The notes: a model not told the origin generated them from the letters alone. Shown: positions 1 through 9,965, numbered from the stretch's first letter. The stretch is DNA of 64,000 nt from Psychrobacter immobilis (GCF_904846285.1 NZ_CAJHAD010000007.1:1-64000), one strand, 5' to 3'. Numbers and translations: made by a program.

Positions 1-64
1 TTAGTCAGGTTTGTTATATGTAAATTCACATATAAGTCATTCCGTTTGTCTTAATGAGGTGCGT

Positions 65-92
65 ATTATAGACGCTTTAATCAGTAAGTCAA
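65..92 (-). promoter_or_regulatory. sigma-70 promoter P1 firing leftward
   Basis: On the minus strand there is TTGACT (87-92), a 16-bp spacer and a perfect TATAAT (65-70). Five of six -35 bases and all -10 bases match the sigma-70 consensus. Transcription would leave the window at its left edge, so the gene it serves is not visible. A similar promoter lies at 213-240, and such tandem strong promoters are typical of stable RNA or translation genes. Confidence 0.65.
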
Positions 93-212
93 GAGGTTAT
101 TTTTATTTAGTTTGAAACTGGGTTTAAACTAATAATGATTTACTCAGTCTTGGTTAGGTTGATTAGAATAATAAATCATTCTCCAATCTGCCTTCCCTTC
201 CGACTGGGTGGC

Positions 213-240
213 ATTATACGCGGTTTTAGTAGGGGGTCAA
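213..240 (-). promoter_or_regulatory. sigma-70 promoter P2 firing leftward
   Basis: On the minus strand there is TTGACC (235-240), a 16-bp spacer and TATAAT (213-218), followed by a G+C-rich stretch (GCCACCC) of the kind found in stringently controlled promoters. It points left, in tandem with the promoter at 65-92. The remaining bases of 1-311 hold no gene that I recognise. Confidence 0.6.
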
Positions 241-311
241 GGGGGTCTGGAGGTTTAAATTAATATATAGCCTAACCCCTTGATTGCTTACGATTTAAAT
301 TTGAGACGATA

Positions 312-863
312 TTAAGGGCAAAGATTCTTCGTCCATTTTCCTATTTTGTTACCGCGCAGACATTGATATTGAACCCCATACTGCACCCACTGCCAATTTA
401 AATCAGACGACTTACCTCTTAACGCAAAGCTAATACGATAACGTTCTGCGCTAACACTATCATCCATTAGACCAGAGCGAGTAATAACAACGACAGCTGT
501 CTTAGGCTGTGATTTTGACGGATAGTAAAAAGCTTGTGCCAAATCATAGTCAGCATCTACTTCATTAATACTGCTATTGATGAGTTTAAGCTTTTCAAGT
601 CCACAAGTAATCAGTCCTTTTTTCGTAGAACACGGCGCTGATGCAGAAGTAACGGCGCCAGCATTGATATTTAAATGATAAAAGTTAGCAGGATTGGCCG
701 CTTCAGCGCGAGATATTGCACTTACTGAGTTGCTAGTAGCAGCATGTGAAGATATTGAAACGAATGACAATGAAAGTAAAGTACTTGCCATTAACCCTTT
801 TAATAGGTGCGCTGATACATTTGAGATAGACAATGGACGATTAAAACTAGGTAAGTTCAGCAT
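312..863 (-). CDS. secreted hypothetical protein, 183 aa
   Basis: I do not recognise a family. The N terminus has a basic stretch, a hydrophobic core (about residues 24-36) and an Ala-rich SHA-AT cleavage site near residue 42, so it is probably exported by Sec. The mature part has four cysteines, two of them near the C terminus in a QYQC...LCP arrangement, which could form disulfides in the periplasm. A GAGG Shine-Dalgarno sits just before the ATG at 863. It stands alone: pssA downstream of it on the same strand is separated by about 290 bases and a strong hairpin. Confidence 0.7.
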   Translation of the reverse strand: MLNLPSFNRPLSISNVSAHLLKGLMASTLLSLSFVSISSHAATSNSVSAISRAEAANPANFYHLNINAGAVTSASAPCSTKKGLITCGLEKLKLINSSINEVDADYDLAQAFYYPSKSQPKTAVVVITRSGLMDDSVSAERYRISFALRGKSSDLNWQWVQYGVQYQCLRGNKIGKWTKNLCP

Positions 864-1071
864 AATAACCTCGACTTTGATTATATGAAGTCATAGAAAT
901 ACCAATGTTAGAATGATACTTTTTAAAACGATACTTCAATATTGAATGAAGAATCTATACCATAGCACTTTATAAGGCATCCTATTAAAATTCATTCTTA
1001 GTCTTTTGTATTAAACCCCTCTACTTATATTCTGAACTTTCAATCTTATTATTTATCCTATAAACATTTCC

Positions 1072-1113
1072 CACATACGAACCGCCTATTAAAAAATAGG
1101 CGGTTCGTATGTG
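1072..1113 (-). terminator. perfect 19-bp hairpin after pssA
   Basis: The arms 1072-1090 and 1095-1113 are perfect inverted repeats around an AAAA loop. The hairpin lies 40 bases past the pssA stop on the minus strand and probably ends the rlmJ-pssA transcript. The run of U expected after an intrinsic terminator is poor, so it may instead stabilise the 3' end or act on DNA. Confidence 0.5.
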
Positions 1114-1153
1114 CATGTCTTAAGCTAAAATCTACTATAAAGCAGTCATAGCG

Positions 1154-2092
1154 TTAACTGCTAACTTTGGTTTGTAAGGTGGTAACAATACCTGACAAGG
1201 CATAAATAATACCAATTGCTAAGATGCCTACAGGGATATCATATAAGATGATACTCATCACCAATACGCCGATAATGAGGACAACAAAAGGCACTTTCTT
1301 TTTATCGAACTCTTTAAAGCTATAGTATTTGACGTTGCTGACCATCAATAAGCCGCAGATAACGACCCAAGCGGCAAATAAAAACATAACGCCAGTATCG
1401 TATTGTCCGATCCATTCATTATGATCGACCGCAACCATCACCGCTGCTGTCACTAATATAGCAGCGAGCGGACTTGCCAAGCCGACAAAGTACTTTTTAT
1501 CGACAATACCAACTTGAACGTTAAAACGCGCGAGGCGGAAAGCGGCGCAAGCGGTAAAGACGAAAGCGCAACCAAGACCAATCCGACCTAAAGGCTCTAA
1601 AGCAAAGCTATATATTAAAATCGCAGGTGCAACGCCAAAAGCTAGCATATCAGCGAGTGAGTCGTACTGCTCGCCAAAAGGGCTTTGCGCATTCAGCATA
1701 CGTGCAACTCGCCCATCGGCACCATCAAGAATGGCGGATAAGAAAATCGCCAGTGATGCTTTATAAAACTCGCCTTGGGTACTGGCTAAAATAGAATAGA
1801 AACCTGATAGTAACGATAAAGTCGTGATGAGATTGGGTGCTAAATACACACCGCGACTGACCACGCGCTTGCCTTCAGCAACTTCTGCTTCAATCACCTC
1901 AAAGGTTAAGCCATCATAATTGTCATTATCCGCTAGGCGAATATTGAACTCATGCTCATCGACAAAAGGCGGCTGAGTGGCAGCGCTATCTTGTAATAGT
2001 GGCTCTTTTACCAAACCGTCATTCATAACCTTGTCGGTTACTAAGCTATTTGATGAGTGATCAGTCGTCATAAAGATATCCTTATTCGCCAA
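1154..2092 (-). CDS. pssA: CDP-diacylglycerol--serine O-phosphatidyltransferase
   Basis: Makes phosphatidylserine from CDP-diacylglycerol and serine in the inner membrane, the committed step to phosphatidylethanolamine. The CDP-alcohol phosphotransferase signature DGxxAR-x8-G-x3-D-x3-D is complete: DGRVAR, then G, D and D in GEQYDSLAD, about residues 122-145. Several hydrophobic membrane segments follow to the C terminus. At 312 aa it is longer than minimal family members because of a polar N-terminal extension of about 75 residues. It overlaps the 3' end of rlmJ by 11 bases, so the two are probably co-transcribed and translationally coupled. Confidence 0.93.
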   Translation of the reverse strand: MANKDIFMTTDHSSNSLVTDKVMNDGLVKEPLLQDSAATQPPFVDEHEFNIRLADNDNYDGLTFEVIEAEVAEGKRVVSRGVYLAPNLITTLSLLSGFYSILASTQGEFYKASLAIFLSAILDGADGRVARMLNAQSPFGEQYDSLADMLAFGVAPAILIYSFALEPLGRIGLGCAFVFTACAAFRLARFNVQVGIVDKKYFVGLASPLAAILVTAAVMVAVDHNEWIGQYDTGVMFLFAAWVVICGLLMVSNVKYYSFKEFDKKKVPFVVLIIGVLVMSIILYDIPVGILAIGIIYALSGIVTTLQTKVSS

Positions 2093-2957
2093 CTAGCCAG
2101 CGGACATTAGTAGCACTGTCTGCAGACAAGTCTGGCGCATCTTCAACTTTTAACACCGGTTGTAAAAAGCGTAATATCTCACGTGCATGATTGTCAAACT
2201 GCCAAGGCGGATTGATAATCAGTAAACCTGTACCATTCAGACCGACGGCGATATCGTTAGGATATATATTAAGCTCACAGACCAATTGACGTCTCATCTC
2301 GGTACGTTTAAGCTTTTTATGGAACAGCTCAACCGCTTCGATGTTTTTAATGGGATACCATAACGCATAAGTACCTTGTGGCCATTTCTCATAAGAGGCG
2401 ACCAATAGATTAATCAGGCGTGTAAAGTCTTTGTGCTCTTGCTCGTAAGGAGGATCAAGGAAAATCAGACCACGCTTCTCTTTTGGCGGAATCACAGCAG
2501 CGATACCTTCAAAGGCATTACGATGATGAATACCAATTGGCAATTTATGCAGCTGATAATTCAGTGCATCATATTCACTGGCTTTGGCCTCAAACGCTTC
2601 AGCGCGTACACCAGCATCTGGATTTTTCTCCACATGATGCGCAATCCACCACGGCGATCCGGGATAGACTTTTTTGTCATAAGTGAAACGCGCTTGCTTA
2701 ATGCCTTCCATATAGTCTTTGACTGCCGTCGGTGCTTTTTCGACGTCAGCTTTTACCAAGGCTTGGATACCGCCTTTGGATTCACCTGTTTTGCGCGCCT
2801 CTTCACTGCCGAGCGAATACAGTCCACGACCGCCATAAGCATCCAGCACATAAAAAGGTTTGTTTTTTTGCCCCATTTGATTCAGTAGTTGTACCAATAA
2901 AATGTGTTTAACGACATCGGCAAAGTTACCAGCGTGATAGGCGTGTTTATAATTCAT
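2082..2957 (-). CDS. rlmJ: 23S rRNA (adenine(2030)-N6)-methyltransferase RlmJ
   Basis: S-adenosylmethionine-dependent enzyme that methylates A2030 of 23S rRNA. The N terminus MNYKHAYHAGNFADVVKH is the RlmJ (YhiR/ComJ) family signature. The catalytic N6-adenine methyltransferase motif appears as DPPYE near residue 169. At 291 aa it is close to the E. coli enzyme (280 aa). The ATG at 2957 is the first codon of the family signature. The gene ends inside pssA (11-base overlap), which places it first in a two-gene unit. It is divergent from the oxygenase gene at 3098, with about 140 bases between them for both promoters. Confidence 0.92.
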   Translation of the reverse strand: MNYKHAYHAGNFADVVKHILLVQLLNQMGQKNKPFYVLDAYGGRGLYSLGSEEARKTGESKGGIQALVKADVEKAPTAVKDYMEGIKQARFTYDKKVYPGSPWWIAHHVEKNPDAGVRAEAFEAKASEYDALNYQLHKLPIGIHHRNAFEGIAAVIPPKEKRGLIFLDPPYEQEHKDFTRLINLLVASYEKWPQGTYALWYPIKNIEAVELFHKKLKRTEMRRQLVCELNIYPNDIAVGLNGTGLLIINPPWQFDNHAREILRFLQPVLKVEDAPDLSADSATNVRWLVGE

Positions 2958-3097
2958 AAGATCAAAAGTTTAAATAAGAAAAATTGCATCTATGGTAGCA
3001 TAGACAGGGTAAAAGATAACGATGGTTTTGGTAAAAAGGCATGGATTGGCTGTGTATTGACAGCGAATGGCATGTTTATTGATAACGGCGAGACAAA

Positions 3098-3853
3098 ATG
3101 ACGCAGATTATTAGCAATCTTGAGGTGACACAGCTAGTCGTTGAGAATCCGATTGGACAAGACAATCCTCCATTACTGTTTCCTCATGATGGCGACGATA
3201 ACCAAAAGCCACCAACTCAGAACGTATTAGCGTTATCCGACTTTGATGTCGATTGGCAAAATAAGCTAACGGATAAACAGCTAGATAAGTTTGTAGATGA
3301 TGGTTGGATGATTATTGACGGGGTGTTTGAGAATAAAGCACTGTTAGCCTTGCAGTCCGAGAGCGGTTTTATTGAGTATCGTGACGCAGAGCTAACTGCG
3401 GGTGTGCGTATCAGTGATATTCGCGGCGACCGCATCCGCTGGATTACCGAAAACTTCTTTGCAGGGTTTTACTATCTGCAAAGTATCAATGCGCTTGCCG
3501 CGTTGTTTAATCGCAGTTTGTTTGCTGGTATTCGCCATAGTGAGGCGCATTATGCTTGTTATCCAGTGGGTTTTGGCTATCAATGGCATAGCGATAATCC
3601 GGCTGGGCGTGATGAGCGCGTTATCTCGGCGGTGTTTTATCTCAATGATGATTGGAGCGATAGTGACGGCGGCGCTTTAGAAATCGTCGATAAACATGGC
3701 ATTCATCATAATGTCATGCCTGTTGCCAATAGACTGGTCATATTTGATAGTGACCTACAACATCAAGTACAAATTGCTCATCGTCAGCGTTATTCTATCG
3801 CGACTTGGATGCGCCGTGATGGTCTAGTGCCTTTTGTTGAAGACAATATTTAA
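3098..3853 (+). CDS. 2OG-Fe(II) oxygenase family protein
   Basis: Predicted 2-oxoglutarate and iron dependent oxygenase of the prolyl 4-hydroxylase/SM-20 type. The iron triad is visible as HSD (from YQWHSDN, about residue 166) and a distal histidine in SDLQHQV (about 224). The Arg-Tyr-Ser following at about residue 231 fits 2-oxoglutarate binding. The ~60-residue N terminus is polar and variable. The substrate is unknown; relatives hydroxylate proline in proteins or modify small molecules. A GAGA ribosome site precedes the ATG. It is a single gene, divergent from rlmJ. Confidence 0.8.
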   Translation: MTQIISNLEVTQLVVENPIGQDNPPLLFPHDGDDNQKPPTQNVLALSDFDVDWQNKLTDKQLDKFVDDGWMIIDGVFENKALLALQSESGFIEYRDAELTAGVRISDIRGDRIRWITENFFAGFYYLQSINALAALFNRSLFAGIRHSEAHYACYPVGFGYQWHSDNPAGRDERVISAVFYLNDDWSDSDGGALEIVDKHGIHHNVMPVANRLVIFDSDLQHQVQIAHRQRYSIATWMRRDGLVPFVEDNI

Positions 3854-3904
3854 AATTCATCAGCTATTACTTTTACTTTAAATAAGCCTTGTTAATTAAG
3901 GATA

Positions 3905-4375
3905 ATGACAATGCATAAAACCTTATTTAGAAGCTTACTCTTAATTGTTATGTTTCCTCTAATTGTTAGCTGCGAGACGCTTAATCATCAAACCCCTACT
4001 CAACAACACAATGAGTTCTTTTTTACCTACTATTTACCAAAATCCACTCCTGAAAAACCTCTAATAATTAATCCGACCGCTATTACTACTGAATTCAAAT
4101 ATGAGGACGAGTGTCTACTTGCATTTGACGGAAGCAGATGGATGACACCCGTATTTCCCGAAGGACAAGCAACTTTTGATAGTCATTATAAGACTTTAAA
4201 ATTATTAGGAACAAGTTATAAAATGGGTGATGTCATTTCTGCAGGTGGCTATGTGAGTGCTTACAACAGTGACAAAGTTAAAAACTATAATAATACCCCA
4301 GCCGAAAAGTGCATTACAGAGTATCTAGCAATATATTACGGCGATTATGAGAAAATTTACTTGGATAAAAACTAA
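3905..4375 (+). CDS. hypothetical lipoprotein, 156 aa
   Basis: No family recognised. The N terminus is a lipoprotein signal: a hydrophobic stretch ending in a LIVSC lipobox, with the lipidated cysteine at about residue 23. The mature domain has conserved-looking Trp, Tyr and Cys residues and ends near a CITEYLAIYYGDYEKIY segment. Two ATG codons (3905 and 3911) are possible starts; AAGGA upstream fits the second slightly better. It sits between the oxygenase and dapE, and a second unrelated lipoprotein follows dapE. Confidence 0.7.
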   Translation: MTMHKTLFRSLLLIVMFPLIVSCETLNHQTPTQQHNEFFFTYYLPKSTPEKPLIINPTAITTEFKYEDECLLAFDGSRWMTPVFPEGQATFDSHYKTLKLLGTSYKMGDVISAGGYVSAYNSDKVKNYNNTPAEKCITEYLAIYYGDYEKIYLDKN

Positions 4376-4461
4376 AGTTATTTTGACCATCAGAGTTGAT
4401 AAACATCAGTATTAGATAAATCTTATAAAAATAAGCCAGATTATATCACAAGAAATATTAA

Positions 4462-5688
<1,227 letters not shown>

Positions 5689-5705
5689 TCTATAGGAAAG
5701 CGGCT

Positions 5706-6431
5706 ATGAAAATATTTAAAATCAATAAACCTCTTTTAATTTATGTAGCCACTGGCTTTAGTTTAACAATAAGTGCCTGCGACAATGCACAAAAAATATA
5801 TCCTAACATCTATACTAATAAAACAGAATCTGGAAGCAGTACTACTAGCTACGACTATTCTAATCAATCCGCTTCTATTAACCACTCTATTACTCAACTA
5901 GAATGGTCTGCACTCAATGACGATGAACAAGTTAATGAGATAAAACGTATTATCGAAAATTATGGCGGTGAGTTGCAAGGGCTGGCTTATTCAGATACAG
6001 GGATCATAACGGTAGCTGATGTTTATGTCCTAAATGCTGATATATCAGACGCTAAACGGTTACAGTTAACTAAAACATTATCAGATTTGGTAGGGACATC
6101 TATCGTAATAAACATTTTAGAAAGTAAAGTAATTGATGAGATAGGAAGCCTGAAAAATTCAGAGCTATCAGCAATTAACCAAGATCAGATAGAAAATTTT
6201 TCGATTTATAATGACGAACATGTTAACGAAGTAGCGAGTATTGTAGAAAGCTACGGCGCTAAATTACAATCTCTTGGTTACTCAGGCGATTCAGAACTCA
6301 ACCTCTCAATCAGCTACTACCCCAAAAATCTTACCAAGTCTGATTTTGAAAATTTAGAAAGAGAGTTAAAGCAGCTAACGGGTGTTAATGTCATCGTGTT
6401 TAGAAAGAGTATAAGTATTAAGCCGCTTTAA
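5706..6431 (+). CDS. lipoprotein with two tandem ~70-aa repeats
   Basis: The signal ends in a lipobox (ISAC) with Cys25 as the likely lipidation site. After a Ser/Tyr-rich linker come two similar segments, about residues 67-140 and 165-236. Each starts with an ND(D)E.VNE motif, then an I.ENYG.ELQ.L.YS-like stretch, a beta-rich middle, and an L..L.G..IVI ending. The pattern suggests a duplicated small alpha/beta domain, but I cannot name the family. A strong AGGAAAG site precedes the ATG. It follows dapE by 17 bases, so it is likely expressed with it, although nothing ties it functionally to lysine synthesis. Confidence 0.7.
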   Translation: MKIFKINKPLLIYVATGFSLTISACDNAQKIYPNIYTNKTESGSSTTSYDYSNQSASINHSITQLEWSALNDDEQVNEIKRIIENYGGELQGLAYSDTGIITVADVYVLNADISDAKRLQLTKTLSDLVGTSIVINILESKVIDEIGSLKNSELSAINQDQIENFSIYNDEHVNEVASIVESYGAKLQSLGYSGDSELNLSISYYPKNLTKSDFENLERELKQLTGVNVIVFRKSISIKPL

Positions 6432-6458
6432 CCTACCTTTATATACAATCATTCAATT

Positions 6459-6487
6459 GGTGAGTTAAGCTTGAGCTAACCCACCTT
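6459..6487. terminator. possible shared terminator
   Basis: An imperfect inverted repeat (GGTGAGTTA against TAACCCACC, one mismatch) followed by TTTAT lies between two convergent genes. It is a weak candidate for termination of either transcript. Confidence 0.3.
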
Positions 6488-6501
6488 TATACTTAAATAA
6501 T

Positions 6502-7002
6502 CTACTCAATCCCAATATAAACATCAACTTGTCCATACTCTAAATTACCATCAATATAGTGCTCAAAATCGACATTATAAGTGCGAGTATGCTCACAGCT
6601 TGGGTCGTTAAAGTACTCCCACGCCTTCTCCCACGCATTCATGACTGTATTAGGCATATTGCCTGTTTCGGAAAAGACCAAGTATTTCCCTGCAGGAATG
6701 GCTATTGTTACAAGGTTACTTGTATTGGCGACCGCCGCATTATCCGGCGGCGCCTGCTCATTGTCCACTTCCCAACCAGCGACAACATCAAACGCTCCTA
6801 CTAAATCAGCACTTTCATAATTGTGGTAGATACCATAAATATCCTGACCTTCAGGCAAATCACCCATGTAGTTTTGATAAAACTTTTGCCATAACCGGCC
6901 CAATTTTGCCGTTTCATGGCTAATTTCAGCATTATTGGTGGTGCGAACGCTGATGCCTTTGCACGCTATCGCTTCGAGTAGCTCTTTGATTTCTGATGTC
7001 AT
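6502..7002 (-). CDS. GyrI-like / effector-binding domain protein
   Basis: A free-standing 166-aa protein of the GyrI-like small-molecule-binding (AraC effector-binding, SOUL-like fold) superfamily. The family pattern is a duplicated beta-alpha-beta-beta unit. Visible landmarks are DIYGIYHNYES near residue 60, the D.VAG.EV strand near 75, the IPAGKYLVFSETG segment near 105 and a final EVDVYIGIE-like strand. There is no DNA-binding domain, so it resembles a stand-alone effector or toxin sponge such as GyrI/SbmC rather than a regulator. The function here is not known. Confidence 0.7.
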   Translation of the reverse strand: MTSEIKELLEAIACKGISVRTTNNAEISHETAKLGRLWQKFYQNYMGDLPEGQDIYGIYHNYESADLVGAFDVVAGWEVDNEQAPPDNAAVANTSNLVTIAIPAGKYLVFSETGNMPNTVMNAWEKAWEYFNDPSCEHTRTYNVDFEHYIDGNLEYGQVDVYIGIE

Positions 7003-7103
7003 AATTGGGCATGTCCTATATATTAATGCTGATTTTTATTTAAAATGCTATTTAAAAAAATATTTGAAATGAGTGTTTATACAATTGATATTGCAGCATT
7101 ACT

Positions 7104-7313
7104 CTAATCTGCCTCATCAATCCAGTTCATTTGAATGGCTTCCAAGATACCTTCGTTTGAGCGCTGCGGGTCATCATCAAAGCGTTCAAGTTCAGTCACC
7201 CAGCGATGCAAATCGGTAAAGCGAATATACTGCGGATCGGTCTCTGGAAATTTTTCGTAAAGCTCAATAGCAATATCTAAGCTGTCTGTCCATTTTAATT
7301 TTTGCGGGGTCAT
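7104..7313 (-). CDS. iscX: Fe-S cluster assembly protein IscX
   Basis: Small acidic protein that binds the cysteine desulfurase IscS and iron and modulates Fe-S cluster assembly. The 69-aa length, the [19 protein letters not shown] start, the D-P-x-x-I-RFTDL-x-x-WV core and the [12 protein letters not shown] end match the IscX/YfhJ family over its whole length. AAGGA lies 7 bases before the ATG. In many bacteria iscX ends the isc operon; here it stands alone, with no iscS, iscU or fdx beside it. Confidence 0.93.
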   Translation of the reverse strand: MTPQKLKWTDSLDIAIELYEKFPETDPQYIRFTDLHRWVTELERFDDDPQRSNEGILEAIQMNWIDEAD

Positions 7314-7487
7314 GGTAGATCCTTAACTTGTCATCATTTTATAAATGTCATCGAATTGATGGTCAGCTTGACTGGTTATTTGCTTAACCATTTTCTTGAC
7401 CATTTAATACCCTCTATCGTAGCAAAATTCGCCCGCTGATTATAGACAAGTTCGTCATGCAGCCTTTATTGATTTAGCTTATTTTCT

Positions 7488-8027
7488 CTATTTAGCAGAT
7501 TCATAAGACTTAATCGCTACTTGATGCTGATTCCAAGAATCAATGATCTCATTTGTATGCGCGCCTGTCATATCCAATATCTCTGGCACACATTTACCTT
7601 TTTTATTGGTCAATACAAACTTAGTCATACCGACGCCCATCAACTGGTCTTTCACAAAGAAGCGCGTTTCAAAATAAACGTATTTTTTATCCCACCCGAC
7701 AAGCGCACTATTTACGGTCATTTTTCTCAGAAACTTAATTTCTTTGAGATAGACCATTTCTTGCATGGCGATAATCCAGCCGAGATTTTTAATGCCCTTT
7801 TGATGACAGCACGCCATCAGCCAGTTGGTGATGTTTAACTCAATAAAAGATAAGTAGCGATAATTGGGTAGATGATCACGAAAGCCCATGTCATGTGGCA
7901 ACACTCGATAGTGACGTACAATTGGTGCCGTCAAGGTTTCGACACTTAAGTGTTCGCTAACTGCTTGCTGTTTAAGCTGCTGCTTTAATAAGCTGACCAT
8001 AATAAAAAAACGTATCAACATGTTCAT
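7488..8027 (-). CDS. acyl-CoA thioesterase-like hotdog protein
   Basis: Probable thioesterase of the 4HBT/THEM6-like hotdog-fold group. After a hydrophobic N-terminal helix (residues 1-15), the protein shows the hotdog pattern: a start strand with HYRVLPHDMGFRDHLPNYRY (the Asp/Asn pair near residue 50 corresponds to the active-site region of this group), a long central helix and three beta strands ending in VLTNKKGK. The substrate is not predictable. It is a single gene; the terminator of the pntAB operon lies just upstream on the same strand. Confidence 0.65.
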   Translation of the reverse strand: MNMLIRFFIMVSLLKQQLKQQAVSEHLSVETLTAPIVRHYRVLPHDMGFRDHLPNYRYLSFIELNITNWLMACCHQKGIKNLGWIIAMQEMVYLKEIKFLRKMTVNSALVGWDKKYVYFETRFFVKDQLMGVGMTKFVLTNKKGKCVPEILDMTGAHTNEIIDSWNQHQVAIKSYESAK

Positions 8028-8103
8028 AGGGATATCTCTTAACTATTATTATTTATTAATCATGATTGGATATAGTTGAATGTAAATGCTGCCTACCTTA
8101 ACG

Positions 8104-8130
8104 CAAAAAAAGCCACCTCAGTGACTTTTT
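8104..8130 (-). terminator. terminator of the pnt operon
   Basis: On the minus strand a 6-bp stem (AGTCAC/GTGGCT, one G-U pair) with a 4-base loop is followed by seven T, about 50 bases past the pntB stop. Confidence 0.7.
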
Positions 8131-8181
8131 TATGGCAAAGCTTAGATTTAATAACTTATCTTTAATCACTTACTTTATGGA

Positions 8182-9579
8182 TTAATGCGCGCCATTGATA
8201 CTACGGACCATCTCTTCGACCATTTTCTTGGCATCACCAAAGATCATCATAGTTTTGTCCATATAGAATAAGCTGTTATCAAGACCTGCATAACCCGTGT
8301 TCATCGAACGTTTGATGACCATCACTGTTTGCGCTTTGGTGACATCTAAAATCGGCATACCAAAGATTGGCGACGATGGATCATCTTTTGCTGAAGGATT
8401 AACAACGTCATTGGCACCTATGACTAATACCACATCAGTACTGGCGAAGTCAGAGTTAATCTCATCCATCTCAAGAATATCATCATAAGGGACATCGGCT
8501 TCAGCCAATAGTACGTTCATGTGTCCTGGCATACGACCAGCGACCGGATGAATCGCAAAACGTACATTGACGCCTTCTTCTTTTAATAGCTCATACAATT
8601 CTTTGACCGCGTTTTGTGCACGGCCTTGCGCCATACCGTAACCCGGTACAATGACCACACTACTGGCATTGGCCATTAAGAAACCAGCATCTTCTGCTGA
8701 GCCTGCTTTATAATTCTTTGGTGCGCCATCATCGCCACCCGCTGCGGCAGCTGTCGTACCCATACCGCCAAACAAGACATTAAGCAATGAGCGGTTCATG
8801 GCTTTACACATGATATAAGATAAAATCGCACCTGATGAACCAACAAGCGAACCTGCGATAATGAGCATCGAGTTGCCAAGGGTGAAACCAATACCTGCTG
8901 CTGCCCAACCTGAGAACGAGTTCAATAGTGACACAACCACTGGCATATCACCGCCACCGATTGGCGCAATCCACATCCAACCAAAGATGACTGCAATCAC
9001 TGCCATCGCATAAAATGCTGGCAATGAATCGGTCATAAAGTAGACGATACCAAAACCAATCATAGCAATAAATAACAGTGCCTGTACGGGTTTTACCCAA
9101 CTACCAACCAAAGTTTTCGCCCAACTCTTCGCTGCCAATTTACCAAAGGCAAAGACCGACGCTGAGAAAGTAATCGCACCAATGAAACAACCGATAAACA
9201 ATTCAACACGGGCAACCGCGCCATGCTGTTGTTCAGTATGCAGTACCGTTGCTAATGCAATCGCCACCGCTGCCAAACCAACAAATGAATGCATCAAGGC
9301 CACGGTTTCTGGCATTTGGGTCATGGCGACCGTTTTTGCTTTCCACATGCCGACGAGTGCACCCAATACCATCGCACCGATAATCAACCAAAGCACGGGA
9401 CCTTTCGCTAAGAAGAATGTCGTTGCTACGGCAATCGCCATCGCCACCATACCAAAGCGGTTACCGCGAATAGCAGTTTTTGGACTAGATAAACCCCGTA
9501 AGGTTAAGACAAAAAGAATGGCACCCACTAAGTAAAACCAATCTGCATTTGCTGCAATCATATTTGTTAAATCGCTCAT
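8182..9579 (-). CDS. pntB: proton-translocating NAD(P) transhydrogenase, beta subunit
   Basis: Inner-membrane subunit that carries the NADP(H)-binding domain III and most of the proton channel. It couples hydride transfer from NADH to NADP+ with proton entry. About nine membrane segments fill residues 1-270. The soluble domain contains the GYGMAQGRAQ nucleotide-binding loop (about 316), HPVAGRMPGHMNVLLAEA (about 345), the GANDVVNPSA motif (about 392) and the KRSMNTGYAGLDNSLF loop (about 426). At 465 aa the length is normal (E. coli 462). Its ATG overlaps the pntAB stop by four bases (ATGA), so translation is coupled. Confidence 0.96.
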   Translation of the reverse strand: MSDLTNMIAANADWFYLVGAILFVLTLRGLSSPKTAIRGNRFGMVAMAIAVATTFFLAKGPVLWLIIGAMVLGALVGMWKAKTVAMTQMPETVALMHSFVGLAAVAIALATVLHTEQQHGAVARVELFIGCFIGAITFSASVFAFGKLAAKSWAKTLVGSWVKPVQALLFIAMIGFGIVYFMTDSLPAFYAMAVIAVIFGWMWIAPIGGGDMPVVVSLLNSFSGWAAAGIGFTLGNSMLIIAGSLVGSSGAILSYIMCKAMNRSLLNVLFGGMGTTAAAAGGDDGAPKNYKAGSAEDAGFLMANASSVVIVPGYGMAQGRAQNAVKELYELLKEEGVNVRFAIHPVAGRMPGHMNVLLAEADVPYDDILEMDEINSDFASTDVVLVIGANDVVNPSAKDDPSSPIFGMPILDVTKAQTVMVIKRSMNTGYAGLDNSLFYMDKTMMIFGDAKKMVEEMVRSINGAH

Positions 9580-9965
9580 GCATCGCCTCCGCTTTCAGTC
9601 GTCCCAGTTTCAAGAGCAGGTGCTTTTTTCGCTTTAGGTTTAAACATCGCAAGCATACGCTCAGTCACGGCAAAACCACCGAAGATATTGATACTGGCTA
9701 AAAATACCGCAAAGGCACCTAGTAAACTGGTCGGGGTAAACATTGAACCGTCAATAGTGACGGTCTGTAGCATCGCACCGACGATGACAATACTTGATAA
9801 AGCGTTGGTGACCGCCATCAATGGTGTATGTAGTGCAGGGGTAACGCCCCAAACGACGTAGTAGCCGACAAAAATAGCGAGTACAAATACGGTAAAAATC
9901 GCTACAAACGGTGTGCTACTCATGGCCGCACCGGCTGGCGCTGCAGCTAAAATAGTGGCAATCAT
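9576..9965 (-). CDS. pntAB: NAD(P) transhydrogenase alpha-2 (membrane) subunit
   Basis: Corresponds to the membrane C-terminal third of E. coli PntA, encoded separately as in Rhodospirillum and many other bacteria. Four hydrophobic segments cover residues 12-110, including FVGYYVVWGVTPALHTPLM and NALSSIVIVGAM, which are hallmarks of this subunit. The C-terminal tail is Lys/Ala rich. It lies 74 bases after pntAA and overlaps pntB by four bases. Confidence 0.92.
   Translation of the reverse strand: MIATILAAAPAGAAMSSTPFVAIFTVFVLAIFVGYYVVWGVTPALHTPLMAVTNALSSIVIVGAMLQTVTIDGSMFTPTSLLGAFAVFLASINIFGGFAVTERMLAMFKPKAKKAPALETGTTESGGDA

Noticed and set aside
2904-3101. 65-codon plus-strand frame between rlmJ and the oxygenase gene
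   Set aside because: Overlaps the rlmJ start on the other strand and the divergent promoter region; no ribosome site.
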